Assembly (NCBI GenBank): GCA_938028725.1
Contig: CALIMH010000003.1
Span: 1 to 64,000 of the forward strand
DNA from: an uncultured Anaerolineae bacterium
Lineage (GTDB): Bacteria; Chloroflexota; Anaerolineae; J036; Brachytrichaceae
Direction: 5' to 3'
Length of the DNA stretch: 64,000 bases
Shown here: positions 9,478-20,078 of the stretch, in pieces
Layout of the letters: each line of letters begins with the position of its first letter
How positions within the stretch are numbered: position 1 is the first letter of the stretch
Position numbers and translations under genes: made by a program
The notes under the pieces: model-generated
The model's input: the letters and a program-made list of their open reading frames with translations, nothing else
Databases searched by the model: none
Told to the model about the DNA's origin: nothing

Positions 9478-11037
9478 ATGAACGCTGCACAGCGCCGCCT
9501 AGCGGAAGGCATCCTCTTCACCGACGCTTACCAGCTCACCATGGCCCAGGTGTATTTCCGCAACGGCATCCACGAGACGCTGGCCCAGTTTGACCACTTC
9601 TTCCGCGCCAACCCGGACTACGGCACACACCGCGCAGGCTACTGCATCAGCGCCGGCCTCGGCAGCGTGTTGGAGTGGATGCGTGAATCGCGTTTTGGGC
9701 CGGCGGAGCTGGATGTGCTGCGCGCCCAGCGCTCACGTGCTGGCAAGCCGCTGTTTGGAGAGGACTTTTTGCAATGGCTCAGCCGCTACGGCAACTTCGA
9801 GAGCATCACCCTGCGCGCGATTCCGGAGGGGCGCGTTGTGCATCCACATGTGCCGCTCACCATCGTTGAGGGTCCGCTGGCGATCGCGCAGTTGCTGGAG
9901 ACAGCGCTGCTCAACCAGATCAACTTCCAGACGCTGATCGCCACCAAGGCCTCGCGCGTCCGCGAGAGTTGCCAGGGCCGGCTGCTGCTGGAGTTTGGCG
10001 CCCGCCGCGCCCAGGATCGCGCCGCTATCGCCGGCGCGCGTGCGGCGCTGATCGGCGGGGCTGACTTCTCCTCCAACGTGGGCGCATCTGCCGTGCTGGG
10101 CTACCCGCCCAAGGGCACGCACGCGCACAGCATGGTGCAAGCGTTCATCGCGCTGGGCGGCAGCGAGTACGACGCCTTCCGCGCCTACGCCGAGCTATAC
10201 CCCGACGACTGCGTGCTGCTGGTGGACACAATTGACACGCTGAACAGTGGCTTGCCCAACGCGATCCGCGTCTTTGAGGAGCTGCGCCGCAAAGGCCATC
10301 GGCCAGTCGGCGTTCGGTTAGACTCCGGCGACTTGGCCCACCTGAGCATTCAGGCGGCGCGTGAGCTAGACGCCGCCGGCTTCCCCGACGCCGTGATCGT
10401 GCTGTCCAACCAACTTGACGAGCTGTTGATTTGGCAGATCACCTCGCAAATCCAAGAGGAGGCCCCGCGCTACGGCATGAACGCTGAGCAGGTTATCCGC
10501 CGCTTGGTGTATGGCGTCGGCACCAGTCTGATCACGTCGGCTGGCAGCGCGGCTTTGGACGGCGTGTATAAGCTGGTTTCGCTCTGGCGCAACAGCGCAT
10601 GGGTGCCGGCGATCAAAATTTCCGAGACGCCTGCGAAAACGCTCAACCCCGGCAACAAGCGCGTATGGCGCATCTACGACCAGCGCGGAATGGCCACTGC
10701 TGATCTGCTCACGCTGGAGCACGAAGACCCACGCCAGCAATCGCCACTGGTGCTACGCCACCCCAGCGACCACACCAAGTTCCGCATTTTGCAGCCGGAG
10801 TCCATCTCGGAGATCGAGCTGCTCACCGTTGAGGTGTTGCGGCAAGGTCAGTTGTGCGTTGAGCTGGGGGACATCGAGGCGATGCGCCAAGTGCGGCAGC
10901 GGGACGTGGCGCGGCTCGACCCCGGCGTGCGGCGGCTGATCAACCCCCACGGCTACCACGTCTCGCTCAGCCAGTCGCTGTGGGAGCTGAAGCAACAGTT
11001 GATCGGCGAGTTGCGCGAATGGCCGCTAGGAGGCTAG
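9478..11037 (+). CDS. pncB: Nicotinate phosphoribosyltransferase
   Basis: NAD salvage enzyme that joins nicotinate and PRPP to nicotinate mononucleotide, with ATP hydrolysis. At 519 residues it is of the longer bacterial type. Recognisable parts are [15 protein letters not shown] near the N-terminus, the [12 protein letters not shown] region, [11 protein letters not shown], the PRPP-site GVRLDSGDL and, later, DGVYKLV. The ATG at 9478 is preferred over an in-frame codon at 9466 because a GATAAT box ends 11 bases before it. The 3' end overlaps the convergent CNNM gene by 12 bases. Confidence 0.93.
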   Translation: MNAAQRRLAEGILFTDAYQLTMAQVYFRNGIHETLAQFDHFFRANPDYGTHRAGYCISAGLGSVLEWMRESRFGPAELDVLRAQRSRAGKPLFGEDFLQWLSRYGNFESITLRAIPEGRVVHPHVPLTIVEGPLAIAQLLETALLNQINFQTLIATKASRVRESCQGRLLLEFGARRAQDRAAIAGARAALIGGADFSSNVGASAVLGYPPKGTHAHSMVQAFIALGGSEYDAFRAYAELYPDDCVLLVDTIDTLNSGLPNAIRVFEELRRKGHRPVGVRLDSGDLAHLSIQAARELDAAGFPDAVIVLSNQLDELLIWQITSQIQEEAPRYGMNAEQVIRRLVYGVGTSLITSAGSAALDGVYKLVSLWRNSAWVPAIKISETPAKTLNPGNKRVWRIYDQRGMATADLLTLEHEDPRQQSPLVLRHPSDHTKFRILQPESISEIELLTVEVLRQGQLCVELGDIEAMRQVRQRDVARLDPGVRRLINPHGYHVSLSQSLWELKQQLIGELREWPLGG

Positions 11038-12333
11038 CCGGCGCAGTCGCACGCGCGCCACGCGCCGCTTGTCCATTTCTTCCACACGCAAGCACACGCC
11101 CATCTCCGGCAAGCGCACTTCATCGCCCACTGCTGGGATGCGTCCCAGACGGCTCATCACGAAGCCGCCGATCGTGTCGCTGTGTGGGTCGCTCAGCGAC
11201 AGGTCAAACTCAGCGTTCACATCGCCGATGGGCGTCAGGCCGTTGATCACGGCGCCATCCTCGGTGAGCTGAATGTCGGGCGTTTCATCCACGCCGATGC
11301 GACTATCGCCCAAGATCCGCCCCGCCAGGTCGGTGAGTGTGACCAGGCCGGCTGTTCCGCCGTACTCGTCCAGCACGATCGCCGTGCGCTCACGGCGAGC
11401 GCGCAGGAGCACGATCAGCTCGTCGGCGCGCTGGGTGTCGGGCACAAACAACGCCTCGCGCACCAACTGACGCAACGCAAACGAGCGAGTGGACGATTGC
11501 AGAACCGGCAGCAGGTCCTTGGCATGCAGGATGCCGATGATGTGGTCTATGTCCTTCTCATACACCGGTAAGCGGCTGTAGGGATGCGAGCAAAAGGTGT
11601 GGATCACCTCAGCCAGCGGCGTGTCGGCGTCAAGGCAAACCATCTCCGTGCGCGGCGTCATCACCTCACGCACCGTGGTGTCGCCCAGCGAGAACACGGC
11701 GTTGAGCATGTCGGACTGCTCAGGTTGCAACACACCACCGCGCTCGCTGGCCTCTACCAACATGCGCAGCTCTTGAACCGAGTGCAGCCGCTCGCCGGCG
11801 TAGGCCTCGCCCACACCGAGCGCGCGCAACGCAACGCGCGACGAGCCGCGCAACAACTGGACGAAGGGCATGAAGGCGCCGGCGATCCAGTGCATTGGCG
11901 GCACCGCGATCAGCGCGATGCGCTCAGCGTCGCGCAGCACCAACGCACGTGGGATCAGCTCTGCCAAGACAATCTGGAAGTATGAGGCGATGGCCAAGCC
12001 GCCGATGCTGCTCAGGGCCAGAGCCGCCGGCCTTGGCAGCACCCCAAAGCCGCCCAGCAAGCTGGCGAGCAGCGCGCTAAAGGATGGTTCGCTCAGCACG
12101 CCGATGGCCAGCGAGGTGAATGTGACACCCACCTGCGTAGCAGCAAAGAAGCGATCCGGGTCCTGCATCGCCTGGATCACCCAGCGGGCGCGCATGTTGC
12201 CGGCTTGGGCCAGCTCCTGCATGCGGGTCTGGCGTGAGACCGCCAGGCTATATTCCGCAAACACGAAGAAGGCGTTGATCGCGATCAGCACCAACAGGCT
12301 GAACACGCCTTGCACCATGCTCCATGTGTCCAT
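11026..12333 (-). CDS. CNNM/CorC-type transporter-associated protein (DUF21, CBS pair)
   Basis: 435 residues with the standard order: an N-terminal DUF21/CNNM membrane domain with three to four helices (about 1-190), a tandem CBS pair (about 205-325, with [15 protein letters not shown] and [15 protein letters not shown]), and a C-terminal CorC/HlyC domain (about 340-430). Family members are linked to magnesium or cobalt efflux and nucleotide sensing; the hemolysin name is historical. It lies 68 bases after pgl on the same strand, so it may be the last gene of the pentose-phosphate operon, although a functional link is not obvious. Confidence 0.9.
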   Translation of the reverse strand: MDTWSMVQGVFSLLVLIAINAFFVFAEYSLAVSRQTRMQELAQAGNMRARWVIQAMQDPDRFFAATQVGVTFTSLAIGVLSEPSFSALLASLLGGFGVLPRPAALALSSIGGLAIASYFQIVLAELIPRALVLRDAERIALIAVPPMHWIAGAFMPFVQLLRGSSRVALRALGVGEAYAGERLHSVQELRMLVEASERGGVLQPEQSDMLNAVFSLGDTTVREVMTPRTEMVCLDADTPLAEVIHTFCSHPYSRLPVYEKDIDHIIGILHAKDLLPVLQSSTRSFALRQLVREALFVPDTQRADELIVLLRARRERTAIVLDEYGGTAGLVTLTDLAGRILGDSRIGVDETPDIQLTEDGAVINGLTPIGDVNAEFDLSLSDPHSDTIGGFVMSRLGRIPAVGDEVRLPEMGVCLRVEEMDKRRVARVRLRRLAS

Positions 12334-12401
12334 CGCCGACGTGCGCGATCATCGCACAGCGCGCTCCCGGCGGTCACCCCTGGGGCAGGACGCACTCGCC
12401 C

Positions 12402-13229
12402 TCAGCCAACGCGGCGGTAAATCACCTCTTGCTTGGGATAGGCAGGTGCAGGGGCGACCTGAGCGGCCGCCGCGCGGTCCACGATCCACTGCAATTTGCC
12501 GTTCGGCGGCATCACGCCCTGCGCCGGCAGACGTTGCACGTCCAACGGCCCCACCAGCACGTCGCGCAATGTCGTCGCCTTGCTCGCCCCACTGACCAAG
12601 AAGATCACTGCATCTGCGGCGTTGATCAACGGGAAGGTGAACGTGATGCGCATCGCGCCCAGTTTAGGCACAGGGTTTGCCACTACCCAGCGGTCGCGCG
12701 CCTCCAATGCTGGCGTGTACGGGAACAGCGACGCGGTGTGTCCGTCCTCGCCCATCCCCAGCAAAATAAGGTCAAAACGCGGCAGTCCCACCTCGGATGC
12801 CAAGCCCATGGTGGTGCGCATGGTTTGCTCGTAGGCCTGTGCTGCTTCCACTGCGCCCAGCTCCGTGCGCACCCGATGCATCTGCTCTGTTGGGATCGGC
12901 ACGTGGGACAGGAGCGCCTCATGCGCCAGGCGAAAGTTGCTCTCAGGATGGTCCGGAGGGACAGCGCGCTCATCGCTCCACCACACATGCACGCGCGACC
13001 AATCGAAGCGTGCGGCGAAAGCTGGCTGCGCGAGCAACTGGTATAAAGTGCGCGGGGTGGTTCCACCACTCAGCGCCCAATGAAAGACGCCACGCCGTTG
13101 AATGGCCTTGCTGGCCCAGAAGAGCGTCGCCTCAGCAGCCAGGTGCGCCAGCGCGTCCGCATGCGGCACCACATGTAAGGTGTAAGTGGCGCTGTCGTTG
13201 AGCAACATGACAAAGGGCTGATCGCTCAT
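12402..13229 (-). CDS. pgl: 6-phosphogluconolactonase
   Basis: Hydrolyses 6-phosphogluconolactone to 6-phosphogluconate, the second step of the oxidative pentose-phosphate pathway. From the ATG at 13229 it has 275 residues. Family motifs include ALSGGTTPRTLYQLL, VHVWWSDERAVPPDHPESNF and LGMGEDGHTASLFP. The start is chosen because it follows the zwf stop by a single base (TGA-G-ATG), indicating translational coupling. The longer in-frame reading overlaps zwf by 100 bases and adds a Pro/Ser-rich leader. Confidence 0.93.
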   Translation of the reverse strand: MSDQPFVMLLNDSATYTLHVVPHADALAHLAAEATLFWASKAIQRRGVFHWALSGGTTPRTLYQLLAQPAFAARFDWSRVHVWWSDERAVPPDHPESNFRLAHEALLSHVPIPTEQMHRVRTELGAVEAAQAYEQTMRTTMGLASEVGLPRFDLILLGMGEDGHTASLFPYTPALEARDRWVVANPVPKLGAMRITFTFPLINAADAVIFLVSGASKATTLRDVLVGPLDVQRLPAQGVMPPNGKLQWIVDRAAAAQVAPAPAYPKQEVIYRRVG

Positions 13230-13230
13230 C

Positions 13231-14727
13231 TCAGAGGGTGCGCCACTTACGGCCATCGGCGGCGATAAAGTCATCGGCGGACTTTGGCCCCCAGGTGCCG
13301 GCGCGGTATAGCTCGATGAAAGACCCCCCACCCTCCTGCCAGCGCTCGATCACCGGCGTGACCAGTGCCCAAGAGGCCTCCACCTCGTCGCTGCGGGTGA
13401 AGAGGGTGCTGTCGCCGAGCATCGCATCGAGCAGCAACCGCTCATAGGCATCGGGGGCAGGTGTGCGGAAGGAGGTGCCATAGCTGAAGTTCATGATCAC
13501 CGGCTGCACGGCGTCGCCGGCGCCGGGGGTTTTGGCGCTGAAGTGCAGCGAAATGCCCTCATCCGGCTGGATGTTCAGCACCAGCAAATTGGGCTGGATG
13601 GTCTCCGCGGTGCGTTTGCTGAACAGCAGCAGGGGCGGCATTTTGAACTGGATGGCGATCTCCGTCACGCGGCGCGGCAGCCGCTTGCCGCTGCGCACGT
13701 AGAACGGCACGCCTGCCCAGCGCCAATTCTCTATCAGCAGTTTCATCGCCAGGTAGGTCTCAGTGGTCGAATCGGGCGCGACGCCCTCTTCCTGGGTGTA
13801 GCCCTTGACCAGCTCGTTGTTGATGCGGCCAGGGCCGTACTGGCCGCGCACGGTGCCGTCGCCGCGGGAGGTGTCCACGCGCAACGCTTTGAGCACTTTC
13901 ACCTTCTCATTGCGCACGGCGTCGGGGCTGAACTCAGCGGGCGGCTCCATCGCCGTCAGCGCCACCAACTGCAGCATATGATTCTGTACGATGTCGCGGA
14001 TCACACCGGCATGCTCGTAGTATGAGCCGCGGTTGCCGATGCCGATGCTCTCTGCCACAGTGATTTGCACGTGGTCCACGTAGCGGCGATCCCAGATCGG
14101 CTCGAAGATGCCGTTGGCGAAGCGAAACACGAAGATGTTTTGCACCGTCTCTTTGCCGAGGTAGTGGTCGATACGGTAAATCTGATCCTCGCGGAACCAG
14201 CGATGCAAATGCTCGTTCAGTTGACGGGCGGAGTCCAAGTCGCTGCCAAACGGCTTTTCCACGATGATGCGCGACCACGCGCCATTATTGGTGTCGGTGG
14301 GGCACATCATCGTGCCGACGTGCTCAATGATCGGCCAGTAGACCTCTGGCGGCGTGGCCAAGTAGTAGAGGCGATTGCCGCCGCTGCCATGGGCCTGGTC
14401 GATCGCCTCCAAGCGACGCAACAGCACTTGGTAGTCTGCTGGCGTGTGATAGTCGCCCTGCTGATAGTGCAGGGCACGGGCAAAGCGCTCCCATATGGTC
14501 GGGTTGATCGGCTTGCAGCGCGCGAACTCCTCCACCGCCTGGCGCATCTCCTGACGGAACTGGTCGTTTGTCTTCGGCTTGCGCGCAAAGCCGATCATGG
14601 CGAACTCTGGCGGCAGCAAGTCATCGGCCACCAGGTCGTAGAGCGCAGGGATCAGCTTGCGAAAGGTGAGGTCGCCCGACGCCCCGAAGATCACCATGAT
14701 GCAGGGGCTGGGTTTTTTGTTCAACAT
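13231..14727 (-). CDS. zwf: Glucose-6-phosphate 1-dehydrogenase
   Basis: 498 residues, normal length. The nucleotide-binding start GASGDLTFRKLIPALYDL and the substrate-site signature RIDHYLGKETVQN near residue 185 are intact. It oxidises glucose 6-phosphate to 6-phosphogluconolactone and yields NADPH. It sits between gnd and pgl, 26 bases after gnd and one base before pgl, in an operon that covers the whole oxidative branch. Confidence 0.97.
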   Translation of the reverse strand: MLNKKPSPCIMVIFGASGDLTFRKLIPALYDLVADDLLPPEFAMIGFARKPKTNDQFRQEMRQAVEEFARCKPINPTIWERFARALHYQQGDYHTPADYQVLLRRLEAIDQAHGSGGNRLYYLATPPEVYWPIIEHVGTMMCPTDTNNGAWSRIIVEKPFGSDLDSARQLNEHLHRWFREDQIYRIDHYLGKETVQNIFVFRFANGIFEPIWDRRYVDHVQITVAESIGIGNRGSYYEHAGVIRDIVQNHMLQLVALTAMEPPAEFSPDAVRNEKVKVLKALRVDTSRGDGTVRGQYGPGRINNELVKGYTQEEGVAPDSTTETYLAMKLLIENWRWAGVPFYVRSGKRLPRRVTEIAIQFKMPPLLLFSKRTAETIQPNLLVLNIQPDEGISLHFSAKTPGAGDAVQPVIMNFSYGTSFRTPAPDAYERLLLDAMLGDSTLFTRSDEVEASWALVTPVIERWQEGGGSFIELYRAGTWGPKSADDFIAADGRKWRTL

Positions 14728-14753
14728 GGCTGCTTCAGCGCGCTGGCTAAGCG

Positions 14754-15656
14754 CTACTCCTTTGTTCTGACTGCGTGGCCGCCAAAGCCTTTGCGCATCA
14801 TGGCGGTGACCTTCGCGGCGAACGACTCCTCCTGGCGCGATGCAAAGCGTTGGAAGAGCGAGAGCGCAATGACCGGCGCGGGCACGTCCTCATCTATGGC
14901 GGCTTGCACTGTCCAACGGCCTTCGCCGGAGTCCTCCACGTAGCCGCGCACGCTCTCCAGGCGCGGGTCTTGCTTCAGCGCATCGGCGAGCAGCTCAAGC
15001 AGCCATGAGCGCACCACGCTGCCCTTGCCCCACACCCAGGCGATCTCGTCCAACTTGAGGTTGAACTCGCTCTTGGCCATGATCTCGAAGCCTTCGGCGT
15101 AAGCCTGCATCAGGCCGTACTCGATGCCATTGTGCACCATCTTGACGAAGTGGCCGGCGCCAGCGGGGCCACAATGGAGGTAGTGCGTGCCGTCGGGAGC
15201 GAGCGAGCGGAAGGCCGGCTCCAGGCGTTGGAAAACCTCGGCGTCGCCACCGATCATCAGGCAGTAACCGTTTTGTAGCCCCCAGATGCCGCCGCTCGTG
15301 CCCTGGTCCACAAAGTGCACACCCTTGGCGCGACACTCTTCGTAGTGGCGTTTGCTGTCTTTCCAGTTGCTATTGCCGCTGTCCACGATCACGTCGCCAG
15401 GATCGAGCAACGCCAACAGCTTGTGGATCACCTCGTCGGTGGGTTTACCGCTGGGGATCATCACCCACACCGCGCGCGGCGGTGTGAGCGCAGCCACCAG
15501 CTCCTCCAGCGTGTAGACGCCGCGGATGCCCTCCGCCCGAAGCTCATCCACCGGCTTGGGGCTGCGGTTGCAGACGATCACCTCGTGGCCGTCACGATGC
15601 CAACGCCGGGCCATGTTCGCGCCCATGCGTCCAAGTCCGAACAAACCGATTTGCAT
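14754..15656 (-). CDS. gnd: 6-phosphogluconate dehydrogenase (decarboxylating, short type)
   Basis: 300 residues, i.e. the short NAD-preferring GndA/YqeC-like class rather than the 470-residue NADP enzyme. The Rossmann start [16 protein letters not shown], the [20 protein letters not shown] substrate region and the [13 protein letters not shown] catalytic stretch are clear. It decarboxylates 6-phosphogluconate to ribulose 5-phosphate. A good ribosome site (AAGGAG) lies nine bases upstream. The 79 bases between it and tal-pgi hold nothing else. Confidence 0.94.
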   Translation of the reverse strand: MQIGLFGLGRMGANMARRWHRDGHEVIVCNRSPKPVDELRAEGIRGVYTLEELVAALTPPRAVWVMIPSGKPTDEVIHKLLALLDPGDVIVDSGNSNWKDSKRHYEECRAKGVHFVDQGTSGGIWGLQNGYCLMIGGDAEVFQRLEPAFRSLAPDGTHYLHCGPAGAGHFVKMVHNGIEYGLMQAYAEGFEIMAKSEFNLKLDEIAWVWGKGSVVRSWLLELLADALKQDPRLESVRGYVEDSGEGRWTVQAAIDEDVPAPVIALSLFQRFASRQEESFAAKVTAMMRKGFGGHAVRTKE

Positions 15657-15735
15657 AAACGCTGCTCCTTGGGGTTAGTTGTGCGTCGTTGAGATGATGA
15701 AACTTGTTAGGCCGACCCTATGCTGCCGAGGGTCG

Positions 15736-18591
15736 CTACGATGAGGCATCGCCCTTATGCGAGCGACTGCGCCGCGTGCGGTTGACGCGCCGCGTGCTCC
15801 CGCGCAACACTTTGAGCACCTTCTCCAGCCCTAGCGCCAAGTCCCCACCCATGTGGAGTCGCATCACGCGCCGGCCGCGTGCGCGCAGGGACTCGAAGTC
15901 GCCTAGCGCCTGCGCCCGAATCAGCGTGCCGAAGGAGAAAGGCTCGCCGGCGATCAACATCTCGTCCTCTGGGTCATACGTGAGCTGCAGCGCGACCACG
16001 TTGTTGGCGCCGCCTTTGTGAAGCTGGCCGGTGCTGTGCAAGAAGCGCGGTCCATAGCCCACTGTCACCGGAACGCCGATTTTCTCGCGGATGAGATGCC
16101 GCATCTCCGTCAGCGCCTCATGCACCCGCGGGGTGTAAGGCAGATATGCCTGGATGGCCACGTAGTCACCACGCTGCGCTTGGCGCAGGAACTTGTTCAA
16201 CTGGCCGTTCGCCGAGCGGCTGGCATACTCGCTGGGAAATTCGCCGGTCTCCTCGAAGATGTCCAGCAAGTGGCGCGTGTTGTTCTTGCTCTCCGTCACA
16301 TTTGGCTCATCGAAGGGGTTGACGCCGATCACCATGCCGGCGAGAGCGGTGGCGAACTCCCAGCGAAAGAACTCTGCGCCCAAGTCGTATAGGTCGGCCA
16401 GTGTGATGACGAGGACAGGACGCTGGATAGCCTGCAAGGCGTCCACCAGCTCATCGTGCGACGTGTCGTGAGCCAACTTGATGTAGACGTAGAATCGGTC
16501 GTCGCTCAACACGGCCACCTGCGAAGGGGGGATCGCCGGCCGCCCTTCCAGGGTGAGGTCGCCCTCAACCGGCACGATGCCACGCTCCTGCTTGCCGGTG
16601 CTTTCGGCGATCAATTGCTCGAGCCAATAGCCAAAGCTCTCAAGCTGCGGCGAAAGTAGGAGCGTCACCTTGTCGCAATCGTTGAGCGCCATGCCGCCCA
16701 TCAACGCGCCCAAGTACAGGCCTGGGTTGGCAGCGCTGTCGCGCTTGCACCACTCCGCCATTTGCAGCGCGCGGCGGAGTAGGCGCTCGACGTCGAGCCC
16801 CAACAACGCTGCTGGGACCAAGCCAAAATACGAGAGCGCGGAGTAACGCCCGCCAATGTCCGATGGGTTGATGAACACCCGCCAGAAGGCTTCTTCAGCA
16901 GCCATGCGCTCCAGCGCCGTGCCCTCGTCGGTGATCGCCACAAAGTGCTTGCCCGAAGCCACGGCGGTGGACGCCACGCCGGCGATCAGGTCGTCCATAC
17001 GGCTGCGGAAGTACTTGTAGAAAGCGTTCACCTCCAACGTCACGCCGGACTTGCTGGCGACGATGAACAAGGTGTGCATCAGGTCGAGCCGCTGCTCCAG
17101 CTCGCGCACAGTGGTCGGGTCGGTGGTGTCGAGCACATGCAGCCGAATGCCCTCTGGTTGTGGCCTAAAGGTGCGCGAGAGCACATCCGGCGCCAACGAG
17201 CTGCCGCCCATGCCGAGCACTACCGCGTCGGTGATGCCCATGGCGCGCACTTCATCGCGGAAGGCCAGCAGCTCGGGCACCTTCGGCAACATCATCTCCG
17301 GCGCGGAGAGCCAGCCCAGCCGATTGGTGATGCACTTGATGTGCTCCGGCTGTGTGCTCCAAAGCAAGGCGTCGCGCTTCCACACGCGCGAGGCAGCGCC
17401 CATCTTCACCAGCTCCTCCACGTAGCCCAGCGCGGAGTCCACGCCGCTGGCTTTGCCGCGCGCCAAGAAGCTAGCGCGCTTGTCCTCCAGCGCTCGATAC
17501 AGCGCCTGGAAAGCATCGGCGAACAGCTTAACGCCCTCGTCAAGCAACTGTTGCATCACCGCCTTCATGTCAATGCCCTGCGCTTGCAGCTCGGCCAGCA
17601 CAGCCCGCGCTTCATCCAACCCCTGGCTCAGCGTGGGCTTGACCACGCCATGATCGCGGAACGCCTTAAGCGTGGCTGGGGGAAGGGTGTTCACCGTGTC
17701 CTCGCCGATCAGCGCTTCCACGTAGTAGGTGTCTCTGTAGGCGGGGTTTTTGGTGCTGGTACTGGCCCACAGCAGGCGCTGGGTGCGCGCGCCCTTGGCC
17801 AACAACGCCTGCGCTTGAGGCTCGCTGAAGACGCGGCGGAACACCTCGTAGGCCAGCTTGGCGTTGGCAATGGCGGCGCGTCCCTTCAAGCGCTGGCACT
17901 TGTCCGCTGCTGAGGGCTCGCTAGCGATGCGTTCGTCCAGCAGTCGATCCACCAGCGTGTCCACGCGGCTGACGAAGAACGAAGCGACCGACGCCACGTC
18001 GAGCGGTAAGCCTTGTTCGGCGCGCGCTTGCAGGCCGGCGAGATAGGCGCGCGCCACCGCCTCGTAGACTTCCAACGAGAAGATCAGCGTCACGTTGACG
18101 TTGACGCCTTCCGCAATGAGTTGTTGGATGGCAGGGACGCCCTCTGATGTGGCGGGCACTTTGATCATCACATTTCTGCGCCCCACCTGCTGAAACAGGC
18201 GACGGGCCTCGGCCAGCGTGCCGGCCGTGTCGTGCGCTAGCAGCGGCGACACCTCCAAGCTCACATAACCGTCGCGCCCGTTGGTTTGCTCGTAGATCGG
18301 CTCTAGCACGTCGGCAGCAGCTTGAACGTCGGCCACAGCCAAAGCCTCGTAGATCGCAGGCGTGTCAGCGCCCTGTTCGATCAAGCGCGCAATATCCGCG
18401 TCGTAGTCGCTGCTGTGTGCGATGGCCTTCTCGAAGATAGCGGGGTTCGAGGTCACGCCCAGCACACCGAATTCGTCCACCAAATGCTGCAGCTCACCGG
18501 AGGTGATGATGCTGCGCTGGATGTTGTCGTACCACAGACTCTGGCCGAGGGATTGCACCTCGAAGTTAGGGTTTCCGTTCTGCAAGCTCAT
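15736..18591 (-). CDS. tal-pgi: Bifunctional transaldolase / glucose-6-phosphate isomerase
   Basis: Fusion protein of about 951 residues. Residues 1 to about 365 are a TalA/TalB-type transaldolase: [21 protein letters not shown] and the Schiff-base lysine in VMIKVPAT. The rest is a phosphoglucose isomerase: [17 protein letters not shown], the [13 protein letters not shown] signature and a C-terminal [10 protein letters not shown]. Together they move carbon from sedoheptulose 7-phosphate to fructose 6-phosphate and then to glucose 6-phosphate, feeding zwf in the same operon. Such fusions are known in several phyla. The ATG at 18591 is used; an in-frame GTG at 18615 is possible. Confidence 0.94.
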   Translation of the reverse strand: MSLQNGNPNFEVQSLGQSLWYDNIQRSIITSGELQHLVDEFGVLGVTSNPAIFEKAIAHSSDYDADIARLIEQGADTPAIYEALAVADVQAAADVLEPIYEQTNGRDGYVSLEVSPLLAHDTAGTLAEARRLFQQVGRRNVMIKVPATSEGVPAIQQLIAEGVNVNVTLIFSLEVYEAVARAYLAGLQARAEQGLPLDVASVASFFVSRVDTLVDRLLDERIASEPSAADKCQRLKGRAAIANAKLAYEVFRRVFSEPQAQALLAKGARTQRLLWASTSTKNPAYRDTYYVEALIGEDTVNTLPPATLKAFRDHGVVKPTLSQGLDEARAVLAELQAQGIDMKAVMQQLLDEGVKLFADAFQALYRALEDKRASFLARGKASGVDSALGYVEELVKMGAASRVWKRDALLWSTQPEHIKCITNRLGWLSAPEMMLPKVPELLAFRDEVRAMGITDAVVLGMGGSSLAPDVLSRTFRPQPEGIRLHVLDTTDPTTVRELEQRLDLMHTLFIVASKSGVTLEVNAFYKYFRSRMDDLIAGVASTAVASGKHFVAITDEGTALERMAAEEAFWRVFINPSDIGGRYSALSYFGLVPAALLGLDVERLLRRALQMAEWCKRDSAANPGLYLGALMGGMALNDCDKVTLLLSPQLESFGYWLEQLIAESTGKQERGIVPVEGDLTLEGRPAIPPSQVAVLSDDRFYVYIKLAHDTSHDELVDALQAIQRPVLVITLADLYDLGAEFFRWEFATALAGMVIGVNPFDEPNVTESKNNTRHLLDIFEETGEFPSEYASRSANGQLNKFLRQAQRGDYVAIQAYLPYTPRVHEALTEMRHLIREKIGVPVTVGYGPRFLHSTGQLHKGGANNVVALQLTYDPEDEMLIAGEPFSFGTLIRAQALGDFESLRARGRRVMRLHMGGDLALGLEKVLKVLRGSTRRVNRTRRSRSHKGDASS

Positions 18592-18630
18592 GGGAGAGAA
18601 CCTACTGTTGTTCACAAGGCGCGGAAGAAT

Positions 18631-19083
18631 TCACCAGGTGAGGCCCTGCTCGAGCAGCGCCACTTTCTTAAGCCTCGCCATATATCGCTCGCCATAGCTG
18701 AAACGGGCGTTGAGGAAGACGCGCACAATTTCAGCGGCCAGCTCCGCTCCAATGACCCGTCCTCCTAACACCAACACGTTCATATCATCATGCTCCACAC
18801 CTTGGTGAGCGGAGTAAGTGTCGTGACAGATGGCGGCACGGATGCCACGCATCTTGTTCGCCGCGATACAAGCGCCCACCCCGCTGCCGCAGATGACGAT
18901 GCCCCGCTCGGCTAAGCCCTGTTGCAGCGCCTCGCCCACCGCGCGCGCAAAATCGGGGTAGTCTGAGCGCTCCGCGCTGTGTGCGCCGAGGTCAAGGGGT
19001 TCGTGCCCTGCCTCCTTCACCACAGCAACCAAAGGGGCTTTCAGCAGATAGCCGCCGTGGTCAGCAGCAATTGCCACACGCAT
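18631..19083 (-). CDS. rpiB: Ribose 5-phosphate isomerase B
   Basis: Interconverts ribulose and ribose 5-phosphate. It has 150 residues from the ATG at 19083, the normal size. The start [15 protein letters not shown] and the catalytic [13 protein letters not shown] are typical, followed by [18 protein letters not shown]. An upstream in-frame start would add 24 non-conserved residues and cross the promoter. TATAAT ends seven bases before the ATG. It is the first gene of the pentose-phosphate operon. Confidence 0.95.
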   Translation of the reverse strand: MRVAIAADHGGYLLKAPLVAVVKEAGHEPLDLGAHSAERSDYPDFARAVGEALQQGLAERGIVICGSGVGACIAANKMRGIRAAICHDTYSAHQGVEHDDMNVLVLGGRVIGAELAAEIVRVFLNARFSYGERYMARLKKVALLEQGLTW

Positions 19084-19090
19084 TGGGAGG

Positions 19091-19096
19091 ATTATA
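19091..19096 (-). promoter_or_regulatory. -10 box of the rpiB-led pentose-phosphate operon
   Basis: TATAAT on the minus strand, seven bases before the rpiB ATG, so transcription should start at or next to the start codon. Confidence 0.5.
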
Positions 19097-19378
19097 AATC
19101 CGCATGCTCTGCCAGATCCGACACCCCGACGCCAGATACGATCACCGCAGCGCACTAAACGTACTTACCCTTTCTCCTAAAAACTTGAGATGCTTTGTAG
19201 CAAGGGAAAGGTTAGCTGAAGCTTCCAAAGTAGCTTAGTTAGCCGACATTCCGCAAGACCGCTCGACCGATGCTGAGAGATTATCGATCTATGCGCCTAA
19301 TGAGATCGTCCTGACGGGAATTCACCGATTGAGGTGAGATTTGCACAATTAGCACCTAAAAAGCACTTTAACAAGTCG
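19097..19378. other. Gene-free, less GC-rich stretch
   Basis: About 280 bases between the rpiB promoter and the HTH gene promoter with no credible coding region. It is visibly poorer in G+C than its surroundings. It contains a quasi-palindrome TCACC-GATTGA-GGTGA at 19322-19337 that could be an operator for the HTH protein. Confidence 0.5.
19322..19337. promoter_or_regulatory. Inverted repeat upstream of the HTH gene
   Basis: TCACC, a six-base spacer, then GGTGA, 41 bases upstream of the HTH gene -10 box. Autoregulation by the HTH protein is possible; the arms are short. Confidence 0.25.
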
Positions 19379-19384
19379 TATAAT
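19379..19384 (+). promoter_or_regulatory. -10 box of the HTH gene
   Basis: TATAAT ending nine bases before the ATG at 19394, predicting a leaderless transcript. Confidence 0.5.
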
Positions 19385-19393
19385 GGTTTTGCC

Positions 19394-19612
19394 ATGTCGC
19401 AAAGAGGAATGTTCGTTAGCGCGAAAGAGGCGGCGCAAGTGATGGGTGTCACCCCCCCAACGGTGGTTGCGTGGACGAAATCAGGATTTGTGCCCAGCGT
19501 GCAAGTTGGCAAAAGGCGACGCATTCCACGCAAGCAGTTTTACGCTTGGGTTAGGCAATTTTTGGATTTGCCTCACCAAACCAACGAGGCAAACGAACAA
19601 GACACGGCCTGA
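19394..19612 (+). CDS. Small HTH DNA-binding protein (excisionase/MerR-like fold)
   Basis: 72 residues, essentially a single winged-helix domain of the excisionase family: FVSAKEAAQVMGVTPPTVVA is the helix-turn-helix, then WTKSGFVPSVQVGKRRRIPR is the wing, followed by a short acidic tail. The ATG at 19394 is chosen because TATAAT ends nine bases upstream; an earlier in-frame start at 19334 would place the promoter inside the gene. It and its upstream region are less GC-rich than the neighbours, and it lies just before rnpB. It could be a standalone regulator or the remnant of a mobile element. No integrase is present. Confidence 0.7.
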   Translation: MSQRGMFVSAKEAAQVMGVTPPTVVAWTKSGFVPSVQVGKRRRIPRKQFYAWVRQFLDLPHQTNEANEQDTA

Positions 19613-19655
19613 AACCGTTTTGCGCTTAGGCACTCATTCCAGCTGCAAGCTGGGT

Positions 19656-19661
19656 TATCAT
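19656..19661 (+). promoter_or_regulatory. -10 box of rnpB
   Basis: TATCAT lies six bases before the predicted 5' end of the P1 helix at 19668, the right distance for transcription to begin at mature RNase P RNA. Confidence 0.5.
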
Positions 19662-19663
19662 TG

Positions 19664-20058
19664 ACCGAGCAGGAGAGGGCACGAGTTTGCCGGGCGGTCG
19701 CGTCTTGCCTTGGGCAAGATGAGGAAAGTCCGGACTCCGCAGGGCAGAGTGCTGGCTAACAGCCAGGCGGGGCGACCCGACGGATAGTGCCACAGAAAAC
19801 AAACCGCCGACCGCCACCCCGGTGGCGTGGGCAAGGGTGAAAAGGTGCGGTAAGAGCGCACCGGCGCGGCAGTGATGTCGCGCGCTTGGCAAACCCCACT
19901 CGGAGCAACGCCAAAACGCGCAGATGAGGTGGCCCGCTGATGCGCTGGTGGGCGGCTTGAGGTGGCTGGTAACAGCCATCCCAGATAGATGACCGCCACC
20001 CTTCACGAAAGGGTACAGAATCCGGCTTACAGGTGAACTCGACCCTCTCCTGCTGGGT
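19664..20058 (+). ncRNA. rnpB: RNase P RNA (type A-like)
   Basis: Catalytic RNA of RNase P, which matures tRNA 5' ends. The 12-base P1 strands AGCAGGAGAGGG (19668-19679) and CCCTCTCCTGCT (20043-20054) pair perfectly and set the borders. The conserved core is present: GAGGAAAGTCCGGACTCC near the 5' end, ACAGAAAACAAACCGCC in the middle, GGTAAGAGCGCACC, and ACAGAATCCGGCTTA at the 3' end, which is the second half of P4. The total length of about 390 fits. It is convergent with the SurA-like gene. Confidence 0.96.
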
Positions 20059-20078
20059 TTCTTCCAATGGCGAAGGGC

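Noticed and set aside
16945-17913. A 322-codon open frame opposite the tal-pgi fusion, and a similar 363-codon frame at 56945-58036 opposite the MFS gene.
   Set aside because: Both lie antisense to strongly conserved genes and show repetitive Gln/His/Arg composition without any family motif.
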